Assembly: GCF_023061135.1 (NCBI RefSeq)
Contig: NZ_JAKGAN010000002.1
Location: 124,001-188,000, forward strand
Length of the DNA: 64,000 nt
Direction: 5' to 3'
DNA from: Chromohalobacter sarecensis
Lineage (GTDB): Bacteria > Pseudomonadota > Gammaproteobacteria > Pseudomonadales > Halomonadaceae
The stretch's first letter is position 1. Every line of letters begins with the position of its first letter. Position numbers and translations under genes: made by a program. Below are positions 37,106-45,094 of this stretch, in pieces. The notes beneath the pieces are model-generated. The model searched no databases and was not told the DNA's origin. It worked only from the letters and a program-made list of their open reading frames with translations.

Positions 37106-37878
37106 GCGGCGTGCTGCTCCCGCTGACGTTGACGAGCTACCCAGTCGTATTTGGTGATGGGCTGACGCCCTTCGAGGATCAGGCGTTCCAGAACCTCGAG
37201 CCAATAGGCTTGAACACTGGCATGGCGCATGTCCACGGGATGCAGCCCCAGGCGCAGCAAGGGGGCTTGGCGGGCACGCCAGCGCTGCGTTTCGCTGACC
37301 AGGCGTGACAGACCACGACGCCAGGCGCTACGGGCGCTCCATACCAGCCCCGGCGCGTCGATGCGTGTGAAGTCGGGCAGCGTATACAGATGCTGTGAGT
37401 CACTGGTGTAGCGGAAGTCGCGCTGGGCTAGTGCTTGCCGCGCTCCTTGGCTCATGAGCCAAGCTGGTGCCACGAACCCCGTGAGCGGCCAGCCCTGTGA
37501 GCGAAAGAGTGCTATGCCCTTGTCCAGCCGCCGTGCCGCCTCATGTTGGTCGAGGGCGTAGAACTCGCCTTCCCAGGTGTAAAAGCGCCGCATGAACCAG
37601 TCGCGAGGCGTGCGCGGCGAGGGCGCATCGTCGCAATGGTAATAGCCGTGCAATGCCAGCTCATCGCCCATGGATCGGCGGTGTTGCAAGTGCTCAAGGA
37701 AGGCATCATCGCGGCGACAGTCGCTGCGATGATGAAAATCGGGCACTACCAGCCAGGTGATGGGGATCGGGCCGTGTCGACGTGTGAGGGCGTCGACCTT
37801 GGCCACGAAATCGATGTAGTCGGGCCAGGTTTCCGGCGCGACATCGTGCAGGACGAGGGAAAGGTGACGATCAGCCAT
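37102..37878 (-). CDS. Polysaccharide deacetylase-like protein (DUF2334)
   Basis: A 258-residue protein with a NodB-like fold of the DUF2334 type. It has SLVLHDVAPETWPDY near the N-terminus, ITWLVVPDFH, and the metal-site-like ELALHGYYH. GFVAPAWLMS is also present. It could deacetylate a carbohydrate or glycolipid. It overlaps the glycosyltransferase by eight bases upstream and the membrane protein by four bases downstream, which implies a joint function. Confidence 0.75.
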   Translation of the reverse strand: MADRHLSLVLHDVAPETWPDYIDFVAKVDALTRRHGPIPITWLVVPDFHHRSDCRRDDAFLEHLQHRRSMGDELALHGYYHCDDAPSPRTPRDWFMRRFYTWEGEFYALDQHEAARRLDKGIALFRSQGWPLTGFVAPAWLMSQGARQALAQRDFRYTSDSQHLYTLPDFTRIDAPGLVWSARSAWRRGLSRLVSETQRWRARQAPLLRLGLHPVDMRHASVQAYWLEVLERLILEGRQPITKYDWVARQRQREQHAA

Positions 37879-38989
37879 GCTGAAGACTCTCCGTGTTGAC
37901 GCGTTGTCCGGTCAATTCACGATAATGATGCATCAGGCTAGAGACCACGATATCCCAATCGTGATGGCGTTCGACATGCTGGCGAGCACGGCGTCCTTGT
38001 TCCTCGGGCGCGTTGGCGCAGAGTTCACGCACGGCGCGTGCCATGTCATCCGCCGAGTGGGGCTCACAGAGCAGTCCGCAGCCCAGGGGAACGTTCTCGG
38101 CTAGGGCACCGGCGCGTGCCGCGACGACCGGAATGCCACTCGCCATGGCTTCCAGGGCGACCAGACCGAAGGTTTCCTGAGTACCGGCATGCAGCAGCAT
38201 GTCGCTGCTGGCCAGCCATTCGGCGACGTCGGCGGTGGCCGTGTAGCGGCCGATGACGCTGATATTGTCGGGAACGCGTTGCGGCATTTGCGGCCCGATC
38301 AACAGTAGATGGTAGCCCTTGCCGAGTCGCCGTGCGGTTTCCAGCAGGACCGGCAGGTTCTTCTCGCGTGAGCCGCGCCCCACGAAGATCAGCAGGCGGG
38401 TATCGTCATCGAGGCCCAGACGCTGGCGATAGGTATCTTGGCGGCGCTGAGGCGAGAAGGCTTTCAAGTCGACACCTAGCGGTTGCAGGGCGACATTGTC
38501 GAGGCCGAGGCCATGCAGTTTATCGGCAATGACGCGGCTGGGGGCGAGGACACGATCGCAACGTCCATAGAGGTTTTCGACATAGCGTTCGAGGGCCAGG
38601 CGCGTCCAATTTCCGAGACGATTACCGATCAAGCGAGGCAGATCTGAATGATAAAACCCTATTACGGGCACGTCCAAGGTCCGTCCGGCATCAAGCGCGG
38701 CCCAGGCGGTGACGTAAGGGTCGCCGGCCTCGATGATATCCGGCGCTAGTTGGATGAGTTTGCGTCGCCAGCCCTCGCGTTTCAGAGGAAAACGATAGCC
38801 TTGGCTGAAGGGTAGCGGTGGTGCAGGGACTTCATGGATGGATTCACTGACCGCGTGGCGGACGCCGGGGATCAGTAGGCTGGATGTCACACCAGGCAGT
38901 GTCGCCAAACGGTTGCGTTTGGCCTCGAGGTAGGTGCGCACCCCGCCGCTGGCAGGGGCGTAGAACATCGTGATATCGGCGATGTGCAA
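37871..38989 (-). CDS. Glycosyltransferase family 4 protein
   Basis: GT-B fold transferase of 372 residues. The N-terminal acceptor domain starts IADITMFYAPASGGVRTYLE, with the glycine-rich loop and unusually clear ASGGVRTY. The donor domain has FVGRGSREKNLPVLLE and the E-x7-E motif in TFGLVALEAMASGIPVVA. It probably transfers a sugar from a nucleotide donor to a lipid acceptor. First gene of the GT4-DUF2334-membrane protein operon. Confidence 0.87.
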   Translation of the reverse strand: MHIADITMFYAPASGGVRTYLEAKRNRLATLPGVTSSLLIPGVRHAVSESIHEVPAPPLPFSQGYRFPLKREGWRRKLIQLAPDIIEAGDPYVTAWAALDAGRTLDVPVIGFYHSDLPRLIGNRLGNWTRLALERYVENLYGRCDRVLAPSRVIADKLHGLGLDNVALQPLGVDLKAFSPQRRQDTYRQRLGLDDDTRLLIFVGRGSREKNLPVLLETARRLGKGYHLLLIGPQMPQRVPDNISVIGRYTATADVAEWLASSDMLLHAGTQETFGLVALEAMASGIPVVAARAGALAENVPLGCGLLCEPHSADDMARAVRELCANAPEEQGRRARQHVERHHDWDIVVSSLMHHYRELTGQRVNTESLQHG

Positions 38990-39099
38990 AGCGTGACTCC
39001 TCGAAACCTTCCTGGTTGGTTACGGAGTGACCGCTCGGACCCTGGCGGGTCTGTCGTATGAATGTCACCGTCCTGTCATGAGATCACGCTGGCACATGG

Positions 39100-39135
39100 C
39101 ATGCCTTGCGTCCACTACTTGTGACGCAAGGCATG
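39100..39135 (-). terminator. Hairpin downstream of rnb
   Basis: CATGCCTTGCGTC (39100-39112) and GACGCAAGGCATG (39123-39135) form a perfect 13-bp stem just past the rnb stop. No T run, but position and strength suggest transcript-end formation. Confidence 0.6.
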
Positions 39136-39142
39136 GTCGGCT

Positions 39143-41083
39143 TCAGACGGCGGGACGTGCGACCAACGAGCGCGTCGTCTCGACGGCCTCGGCCAGTGCG
39201 ACCTGAACGCTGTCACCGAGCTTGTAGCGCGGTTGGCCCTCGATCTGGATACGGCCTTCCTTGTCGTCGATGACGACCTTGTCACGCTCACTGTGCATGA
39301 ACGGTGCCGGGACGAAGGCGGTGGCGCCATTGGCGGAGAGCCGAACCCGCATGCCGCCACGGTTGATGGCGATGATCTCGGCGTCGAAGACTTCACCTTT
39401 TTCGGCGGCCGGGCCGAGATAGCGCACGTAGAGCCAGTCCTTGACGTCACGCTCTGCCATGCGATTCAGGCGCCGCCGCTCGGTAAGCTGCTCGGTCAAT
39501 GCCTGGCTGGCTTCGGCGGGTGCGTCCTCGCCCTTGAGCACGCGCTTGATCAAGCGGTGATTGACCATGTCGCCGTACTTGCGGATGGGCGATGTCCAGG
39601 TGGCGTATGCCGGCAGTCCCAGTCCGAAGTGCGGGCCTGGCTGGGCGGACATGTTGGTATAGCCCTGGAAACGCCGCAGGCGTGCGTCGAGCCAGGCGTC
39701 CTCGCGTGCTTCCAGGGCGCGGCGCAGCTCGCGATAGCGCGAGAGTTCGAGCAACTGTTCGCGTTCCACGCTGATGTCCTGGGTGGCCAGGAACTCGATC
39801 GCCTGATCGGCCTTCTCGGGCTCGAACGCCTGGTGCACGTTGAAAATACCATGGCCTACGTGCGAGGCCAGCAGGTCGGCGCAGCAGGCGTTGGCCGCGA
39901 TCATCGACTCTTCGATCATGCGCTGAGCGGTGCGACGTTCCTCGATACGCACCGCCAGCACGTTGCCCGAGTCATCGACGTCGAAGGCATAATCGGGGCG
40001 GTCCTTGAACACTAATGTGTGTTCTTCGCGCCATGCGTTGCGGGCCTCGGTCATCGCGGCCAAGGCCTTGAGCTGCGTGGCCATGGTGTCGTCGGCAGGG
40101 GCCCAATCACCTTGGCCTTCCAGCCAGTCGGAGATCTGGTCGTACACCAGACGTGCATGCGAACGGACATTAGCAGCGAAGAAGCGATAGTCGCCGAGGG
40201 TGCCATCGCGCTGGATATCCAGTGTGCAGACCAGGGTCGGGCGTTCCTCGCCTTCCTTCAGTGAGCACAGCTCGTTGGCCAGAGTTTCCGGCAGCATGGT
40301 GACGTTCTGGCCCGGCAGATACACGGTAAAGGCGCGTGTCTGCGCTTCCAGATCGACCGGATCACCTTCGCGGACGTACGCCGTGGGATCGGCGATCGCC
40401 ACGCTGAGGCGCCAGCCATCTTCGCGTGTCTCGATGTGCAGGGCATCGTCCATGTCGCGAGTCTTTTCACCGTCGATGGTGAAAAAGGGCGTCGCGGTCC
40501 AGTCCTCGCGCTCGAGACCTTCATCGTGCAGCGGCCACTCTTCACCGAATTGCGGCGAGGCCTGTTCCAGCGCGTGGCGCGCCAGGGTCACGCGCCACGG
40601 TACGGCGGGGTTGTCGGCCTTGACCACGAGCTCATCGACCTGGGCGAAGAAACCGCGGTCGTCGGGCTTGAGCGGGTGGCGCACCAAGCGTGCCACGACC
40701 CAGTCACCGTCGCCGAGCGTGCTTTCGTCGAGGGTGTTCTTGAGGCGTGCGCGCAACTGGTTGTTGATCAACGGATGGTCGGGAACCACGCTAAGGCGTC
40801 CATCGCGTTTGACCAGCCGTGCCACGAAGCGGTCGAGCCCCGCTTCGAGGAGCGTATCGGGCTCGGCGGAGGTCTTGTCCCCCTCCTGCTTGATCAGCGC
40901 ATCGACGCGGTCGCCATGCAGTACCTGCTTCATGGCGGGGGGCGGAACGAAATAGGAGGTGCCGTCTTCGACTTCGAGAAAGCCGAAGCCGCGGTCGGTG
41001 GCCTTGATCACCCCTTGAACACGCGGGGTGGTTTCACGAATCTGTTGCTTGAGCTGGGCAAGCGCGGAGTTGTTCTGCAGCAT
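39143..41083 (-). CDS. rnb: Exoribonuclease II
   Basis: Processive 3'-5' hydrolytic RNase, 646 residues from ATG 41083, the usual size for RNase II. It has N-terminal cold-shock domains, the RNB domain with the catalytic aspartates in FFTIDGEKTRDMDDALHIE, and YATWTSPIRKYGDMVNHRLIK. A C-terminal S1 domain follows (GEVFDAEIIAINRGGMRVRL). The open frame extends to 41269, but the extra residues look non-coding. It lies 118 bp downstream of an NAD(P)-binding protein gene on the same strand. Confidence 0.93.
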   Translation of the reverse strand: MLQNNSALAQLKQQIRETTPRVQGVIKATDRGFGFLEVEDGTSYFVPPPAMKQVLHGDRVDALIKQEGDKTSAEPDTLLEAGLDRFVARLVKRDGRLSVVPDHPLINNQLRARLKNTLDESTLGDGDWVVARLVRHPLKPDDRGFFAQVDELVVKADNPAVPWRVTLARHALEQASPQFGEEWPLHDEGLEREDWTATPFFTIDGEKTRDMDDALHIETREDGWRLSVAIADPTAYVREGDPVDLEAQTRAFTVYLPGQNVTMLPETLANELCSLKEGEERPTLVCTLDIQRDGTLGDYRFFAANVRSHARLVYDQISDWLEGQGDWAPADDTMATQLKALAAMTEARNAWREEHTLVFKDRPDYAFDVDDSGNVLAVRIEERRTAQRMIEESMIAANACCADLLASHVGHGIFNVHQAFEPEKADQAIEFLATQDISVEREQLLELSRYRELRRALEAREDAWLDARLRRFQGYTNMSAQPGPHFGLGLPAYATWTSPIRKYGDMVNHRLIKRVLKGEDAPAEASQALTEQLTERRRLNRMAERDVKDWLYVRYLGPAAEKGEVFDAEIIAINRGGMRVRLSANGATAFVPAPFMHSERDKVVIDDKEGRIQIEGQPRYKLGDSVQVALAEAVETTRSLVARPAV

Positions 41084-41201
41084 CGAGACACATTCGGTTG
41101 GGGGGAGTAGGTCAATACTATACGGGTTCGCGTATCCCCCGCCAACCAACGCCTGGCGGGGAGAAGCGGGGGATAAACGCGATCCCTTGCCGAGCGCTGG
41201 A

Positions 41202-41831
41202 TCAGCGCAGCGCCTCGCCAATCGCGGTATCGCCATCGAGCAGGGAAAACTCGTGCTGGCGCAGCTCACGGTTGCGCACTACCTCAAGCAAGGCGTGCGC
41301 GACATTGGCGCGTGAAATGCGGTTGTCGTCGGCATTGGCGACGTCGGTGGTGACGCGTTGCGTCGCGGCCTCGTCGGTCAGTCGGCCCGGCTTGAGGATC
41401 ACGTAAGGCACGCGGGAGGCGCGTAGATGCGCATCGGCGGCATGTTTGGCGGCTATGTAGGGGCGTAGTTTGGTCGGTGCCTCAAGCACCTTATCGGCAC
41501 GCATGGCGCTGAGCATGATGAAACGCCCGATACCCAGCGATGCCGCCAGATCGACCGCGCTCAGCGCACCGTTGAGATCGATCATCAGCGTCTTGTCGGG
41601 ACCGGTATGCGGACCCGACCCCGCCGCGAAAACCACCTGATCGCAGCCATAGAAGGCATGGCGGAAATTGCTTTCCAGATCGGCAAGCACCGTTTCGATG
41701 CCTCGCGCCTGGAACCACGCCTGCTGTGACGTATCACGGATCATCGCGCGAACCGGCACGCCGGCTTCATGCGCGAGTTCGCAGAACTGGCGGCCGATCT
41801 GGCCGTTGGCACCGATTACCAGTGTCTTCAT
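41202..41831 (-). CDS. NAD(P)-binding SDR-type protein
   Basis: A 209-residue atypical short-chain dehydrogenase of the NAD(P)H-binding (NmrA/YhfK-like) group. The Rossmann motif VIGANGQIGRQF is at the N-terminus; FIMLSAMRAD and YVILKPGRLTDE match this group. It lacks the YxxxK catalytic pair at the usual place, so it may be a sensor or an epimerase-like protein. ATG 41831 is preceded by CAGGAGAA, an ideal ribosome-binding site. Function unknown. Confidence 0.8.
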   Translation of the reverse strand: MKTLVIGANGQIGRQFCELAHEAGVPVRAMIRDTSQQAWFQARGIETVLADLESNFRHAFYGCDQVVFAAGSGPHTGPDKTLMIDLNGALSAVDLAASLGIGRFIMLSAMRADKVLEAPTKLRPYIAAKHAADAHLRASRVPYVILKPGRLTDEAATQRVTTDVANADDNRISRANVAHALLEVVRNRELRQHEFSLLDGDTAIGEALR

Positions 41832-42038
41832 GGGGTTCTCCTGAGAGTTGTCTTTGCCGTGCAGTTGCTTTGACACAGACTGTTGTCGATTCTTATTGAA
41901 TGCGGTTCTCGGCGCCAGTAATCAAGCCCGAAAAGTGCTTTCGTCGACCAGCCTTGCCTTCCATTTCTCTTCTCTCTTCCTTCTTATCTCTTCTACCTCC
42001 CTGTTCACGTTCTCCTTCGGCATAGATACCACCACAAG

Positions 42039-42078
42039 ACCAATTGGTATTTGACTGGTATTAAAGAGGCTCTATATT
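42039..42078 (+). promoter_or_regulatory. Promoter and operator of the N-acetylglucosamine operon
   Basis: The palindrome ACCAATTGGT (42039-42048) abuts a sigma-70 promoter, TTGACT (42051-42056) and TATATT (42073-42078), with a 16-bp spacer. CTGGTATT overlaps the -35 element. The arrangement fits autoregulation by the GntR-type protein encoded next. Confidence 0.6.
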
Positions 42079-42112
42079 GGTTATCAAGAAACTAAAAGGA
42101 GAAAGCGCCTTC

Positions 42113-42853
42113 ATGGACCCACGCTTTGTTGAGATGACACTGGATCCCGATTTGGCGACGCCGCTTTATCATCAGTTGGCGCGGCAGCTCGGCGATGCCA
42201 TCGAGGCGGGGGCCTGGCAGGCCGGTGAGGCCTTACCTTCCGAGCGTGCCTTGGCCGAGACGCTGGAGGTTTCGCGCATTACCGCACGCAAGGCGCTGGA
42301 GCGGCTCGCCGAGCAGGGCCTGATTCGGCGCACCCACGGCTCTGGCACGTTCATCGCGCCCCGCTTCAATCAGCCTTTGACGCGTCTGACGAGTTTTTCC
42401 GAGTTGCTGACGCAGCGTGGCTTTACGCCCCGCTCGCGCTGGCTGTCGCGCCAGTTGGGCATGCCGAGTACCGAAGAGGCGTTGCGGCTCGGGCTGCGCG
42501 GCGGCACCCGCGTTGCACGGCTCAAGCGCCTGCGCCTGGCCGACGACGTGGTAATGGCAGTCGAGGAAAGCTGCCTGCCCGAATCGATACTGCCCGAGCC
42601 TGAAGGCGTCGGGCAGTCGCTCTACGCGACGCTGGAAGCGCACGGCAAAACGGTGGAGCGCGCCTTGCAACACCTGAGCGCCGTCAACGCCGACGCCGAA
42701 CTCGCCGCGTTGGCCGAAGTGCCCGAGGGTCAGGCGCTGCTCAAGGTCACCCGACTCGGCTACCTCGCCGACGGCAGCCCGGCGGAGCTGACCATCACAT
42801 ACTGCCGCACCGACTACTACGACTTCATGGTCGAGCTTCACCGGGCTCGATAA
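42113..42853 (+). CDS. nagR: GntR/UTRA-family regulator of N-acetylglucosamine use
   Basis: A 246-residue repressor of the HutC/UTRA branch. N-terminal winged helix: PLYHQLARQLGDAIEAGAW, LPSERALAETLEVSRITARKAL and IRRTHGSGTFIA. The C-terminal UTRA domain (LRLGLRGGTRVARLKRLRLAD, ITYCRTDYYDFMVELHR) senses a phosphorylated sugar, here probably GlcNAc-6-phosphate or GlcN-6-phosphate. AAGGAG stands 11 bases before ATG 42113. It precedes nagA by 18 bp. Confidence 0.85.
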   Translation: MDPRFVEMTLDPDLATPLYHQLARQLGDAIEAGAWQAGEALPSERALAETLEVSRITARKALERLAEQGLIRRTHGSGTFIAPRFNQPLTRLTSFSELLTQRGFTPRSRWLSRQLGMPSTEEALRLGLRGGTRVARLKRLRLADDVVMAVEESCLPESILPEPEGVGQSLYATLEAHGKTVERALQHLSAVNADAELAALAEVPEGQALLKVTRLGYLADGSPAELTITYCRTDYYDFMVELHRAR

Positions 42854-42871
42854 GAAGGAAAAGGTAAGCCA

Positions 42872-44014
42872 ATGCATTACGGCAATATCCTCACCCCCGA
42901 AGGCTGGCGCCTCGGCGAGATCCACTGGCGCGATGGGCGTATCGCGCGCATCGATGGCAAGCCGGCAGATCCGGCCGACAACGACGCGCCCTATATACTG
43001 CCCGGCTTCATCGACCTGCATGTGCATGGTGGCGGAGGCGCCGACACCATGGAGGGCGGCGAGGCAGTGACGACGCTGGCGCGTACCCATGCGCGTTTCG
43101 GCACCACCAGCCTGCTGGCGACGACGATGACCGCCACCGACGCCGAGGTGCGCCAAGTACTTGGCGAAATCGGTGCCTTGATGGAACAGACACCCGGCGA
43201 GGGTGCACGGATTCTCGGCGTGCACCTCGAAGGCCCCTACATCAACCCCGGCAAACTCGGCGCCCAGCCGCCCCACGCCCGACCCGGCGAGATCGCCGAA
43301 ATCGACGCGCTGTGCGAGCTGGCGCCGATCCGGCTGGTGACCCTGGCGCCGGAACTCTCCGGACATTACGCACTGATTCGGCATTTGAGCGAGCGCGGCG
43401 TGCGTGTCCAGCTCGGCCATACCCTGGGCACCTACGAACAGGGCGTGGCGGCGATGGAGCACGGCGCCTGCGGTTTTACCCACCTCTACAACGCTATGAC
43501 CGGCCTGCATCACCGCCACCCGGGCATGGCCGGCGCCGCCTTGGCGCATGCCGACTTCGCCGAGCTGATTCCCGACTTGCTGCACGTCCATCCCGGCGCG
43601 ATTCGCGTCGCGCTCAGGAGCATTCCGCGCCTCTATGCGGTGACCGACTCGACCGCTGCCGCCGGCATGCCCGATGGGGAATATCGCCTCGGTGAGCAGG
43701 CGGTGACCAAGTGCCTGGGCGGGGTACGCCTGGCCGATGGCACGCTCGCCGGCAGCACCCTGACCATGGATCAGGCACTGCGCAACCTAGTCGCTATCGG
43801 TCTGTCGCTGGCAGAGGCCAGCGAACGCGTATCGCGCCATCCCGCCGATTTTCTCGGCCTGCCTGACCGCGGCCGGTTGGCCGATGGTTGTTACGCCGAC
43901 GTCGTGGTGCTCGACCGCGATCTGGCCGTCGACTGTGTCTATGTCGAGGGCCAGTACGTGGCTGGCGATCACTCCGAAAACGCCCAAGCGACCCGCCCAG
44001 GAGACGATGCATGA
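42872..44014 (+). CDS. nagA: N-acetylglucosamine-6-phosphate deacetylase
   Basis: Amidohydrolase of 380 residues that removes acetate from GlcNAc-6-phosphate. Metal-site HVHGGGG, the VHLEGPYINPGKLGAQ block and the catalytic aspartate in AVTDSTAAAGMPDG are intact, as is GHTLGTYEQGVAAMEHGACG with THLYNAM. Its stop overlaps the next start (ATGA), which couples it to the deaminase. Confidence 0.95.
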   Translation: MHYGNILTPEGWRLGEIHWRDGRIARIDGKPADPADNDAPYILPGFIDLHVHGGGGADTMEGGEAVTTLARTHARFGTTSLLATTMTATDAEVRQVLGEIGALMEQTPGEGARILGVHLEGPYINPGKLGAQPPHARPGEIAEIDALCELAPIRLVTLAPELSGHYALIRHLSERGVRVQLGHTLGTYEQGVAAMEHGACGFTHLYNAMTGLHHRHPGMAGAALAHADFAELIPDLLHVHPGAIRVALRSIPRLYAVTDSTAAAGMPDGEYRLGEQAVTKCLGGVRLADGTLAGSTLTMDQALRNLVAIGLSLAEASERVSRHPADFLGLPDRGRLADGCYADVVVLDRDLAVDCVYVEGQYVAGDHSENAQATRPGDDA

Positions 44015-45033
44015 GTTCGATGATGCTCAGCGAAGCGCGCGATGCCCCCGAGCGCATTGCCGATCAATTGAGCCGCAATACCGAACCGCTGGCCGAACTC
44101 GGCGAGTGGCTGCGCCAATGCGACCCGCATGGCGTGGTCACCGTGGCGCGGGGGAGCTCCGATCATGCCGCCAGTTACTTCGCCTATTTATGCATGCAGA
44201 GCCGAGGAATTCCGGTGGCCTCGCTGCCGCCGTCGCTGACCACCCTGGCGCGGGCGCCATGGAAGCTCGATGGCCAACTGGCGCTGGCGATCTCACAGTC
44301 CGGGCAGAGCCCCGACCTGATCGAGACCCAGAAGGCGCTGGCCGCCGGTGGGGCGCAGACGCTGGCGTTGGTCAATACACCGCAGTCGCCGTTGGGCGAA
44401 GTGAGCGACCGTGAAATTGCGCTGCAGGCCGGTGAAGAGCGCAGCGTCGCCGCGACCAAGAGCTACCTGGCCACGCTATCGGCCTGCGCGCAGCTGCTTG
44501 GCTACTGGAATCGGGACCGTGAATTGCTCGCCGCGCTCGAGGCGTTACCCGCACGGCTGCGCGTGGCGGCCGAGCAGGATTGGTCACCGGCCATCGAGGC
44601 ACTACGCGATGCCGACAAGTTGATGGTGGTGGGGCGCGGCGCGGGGTTGGCCGTCGCCCAGGAAGCGGCGCTCAAGTTCAAGGAAACCTGCGCCCTCCAG
44701 GCAGAGCCGTTCAGCGGTGCCGAGATCAAGCACGGTCCGATGGCGTTGATCGGTCCCAGCTATCCGGTGCTGGTGTTCGCGCCACCGGGGCCCGAACAGG
44801 CCGGCCTGCTCGAACTTGCCGAATGGCTCGAAAGCGTCGGCGCGCGGGTGCTGCTGGCCGCCGATGAAGGCGTCGCCCAGCGTGAGCTGACGCTCGTCGA
44901 TGCCGGTCATGCGGCGTTGCAGCCGCTGTCGGTGATCCAGAGCTTCTACGTCATGAGCGCCCAACTGGCGGTGGCACGGGGTAGCGACCCCGACCAGCCG
45001 CGCCACCTCAAGAAGGTAACCCGTACGCGCTGA
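44011..45033 (+). CDS. SIS-domain glucosamine-6-phosphate deaminase (NagB-II/GlmS-C-like)
   Basis: A 340-residue protein with two SIS domains resembling the isomerase half of GlmS but lacking its glutaminase domain. Motifs: VARGSSDHAASY, ISQSGQSPDLIETQKAL, ERSVAATKSYLATL, and the C-terminal FSGAEIKHGPMALIG. Between nagA and the PTS genes it should deaminate and isomerise GlcN-6-phosphate to fructose-6-phosphate, replacing classical NagB (no NagB-I here). It starts within the nagA stop; the longer open frame upstream is noise. Confidence 0.88.
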   Translation: MSSMMLSEARDAPERIADQLSRNTEPLAELGEWLRQCDPHGVVTVARGSSDHAASYFAYLCMQSRGIPVASLPPSLTTLARAPWKLDGQLALAISQSGQSPDLIETQKALAAGGAQTLALVNTPQSPLGEVSDREIALQAGEERSVAATKSYLATLSACAQLLGYWNRDRELLAALEALPARLRVAAEQDWSPAIEALRDADKLMVVGRGAGLAVAQEAALKFKETCALQAEPFSGAEIKHGPMALIGPSYPVLVFAPPGPEQAGLLELAEWLESVGARVLLAADEGVAQRELTLVDAGHAALQPLSVIQSFYVMSAQLAVARGSDPDQPRHLKKVTRTR

Positions 45034-45094
45034 GCGCTTTGCGATTCCTTTTCCCGACAACAGCTTTCTCCACAACAACAACGCCGGAGGCAAC

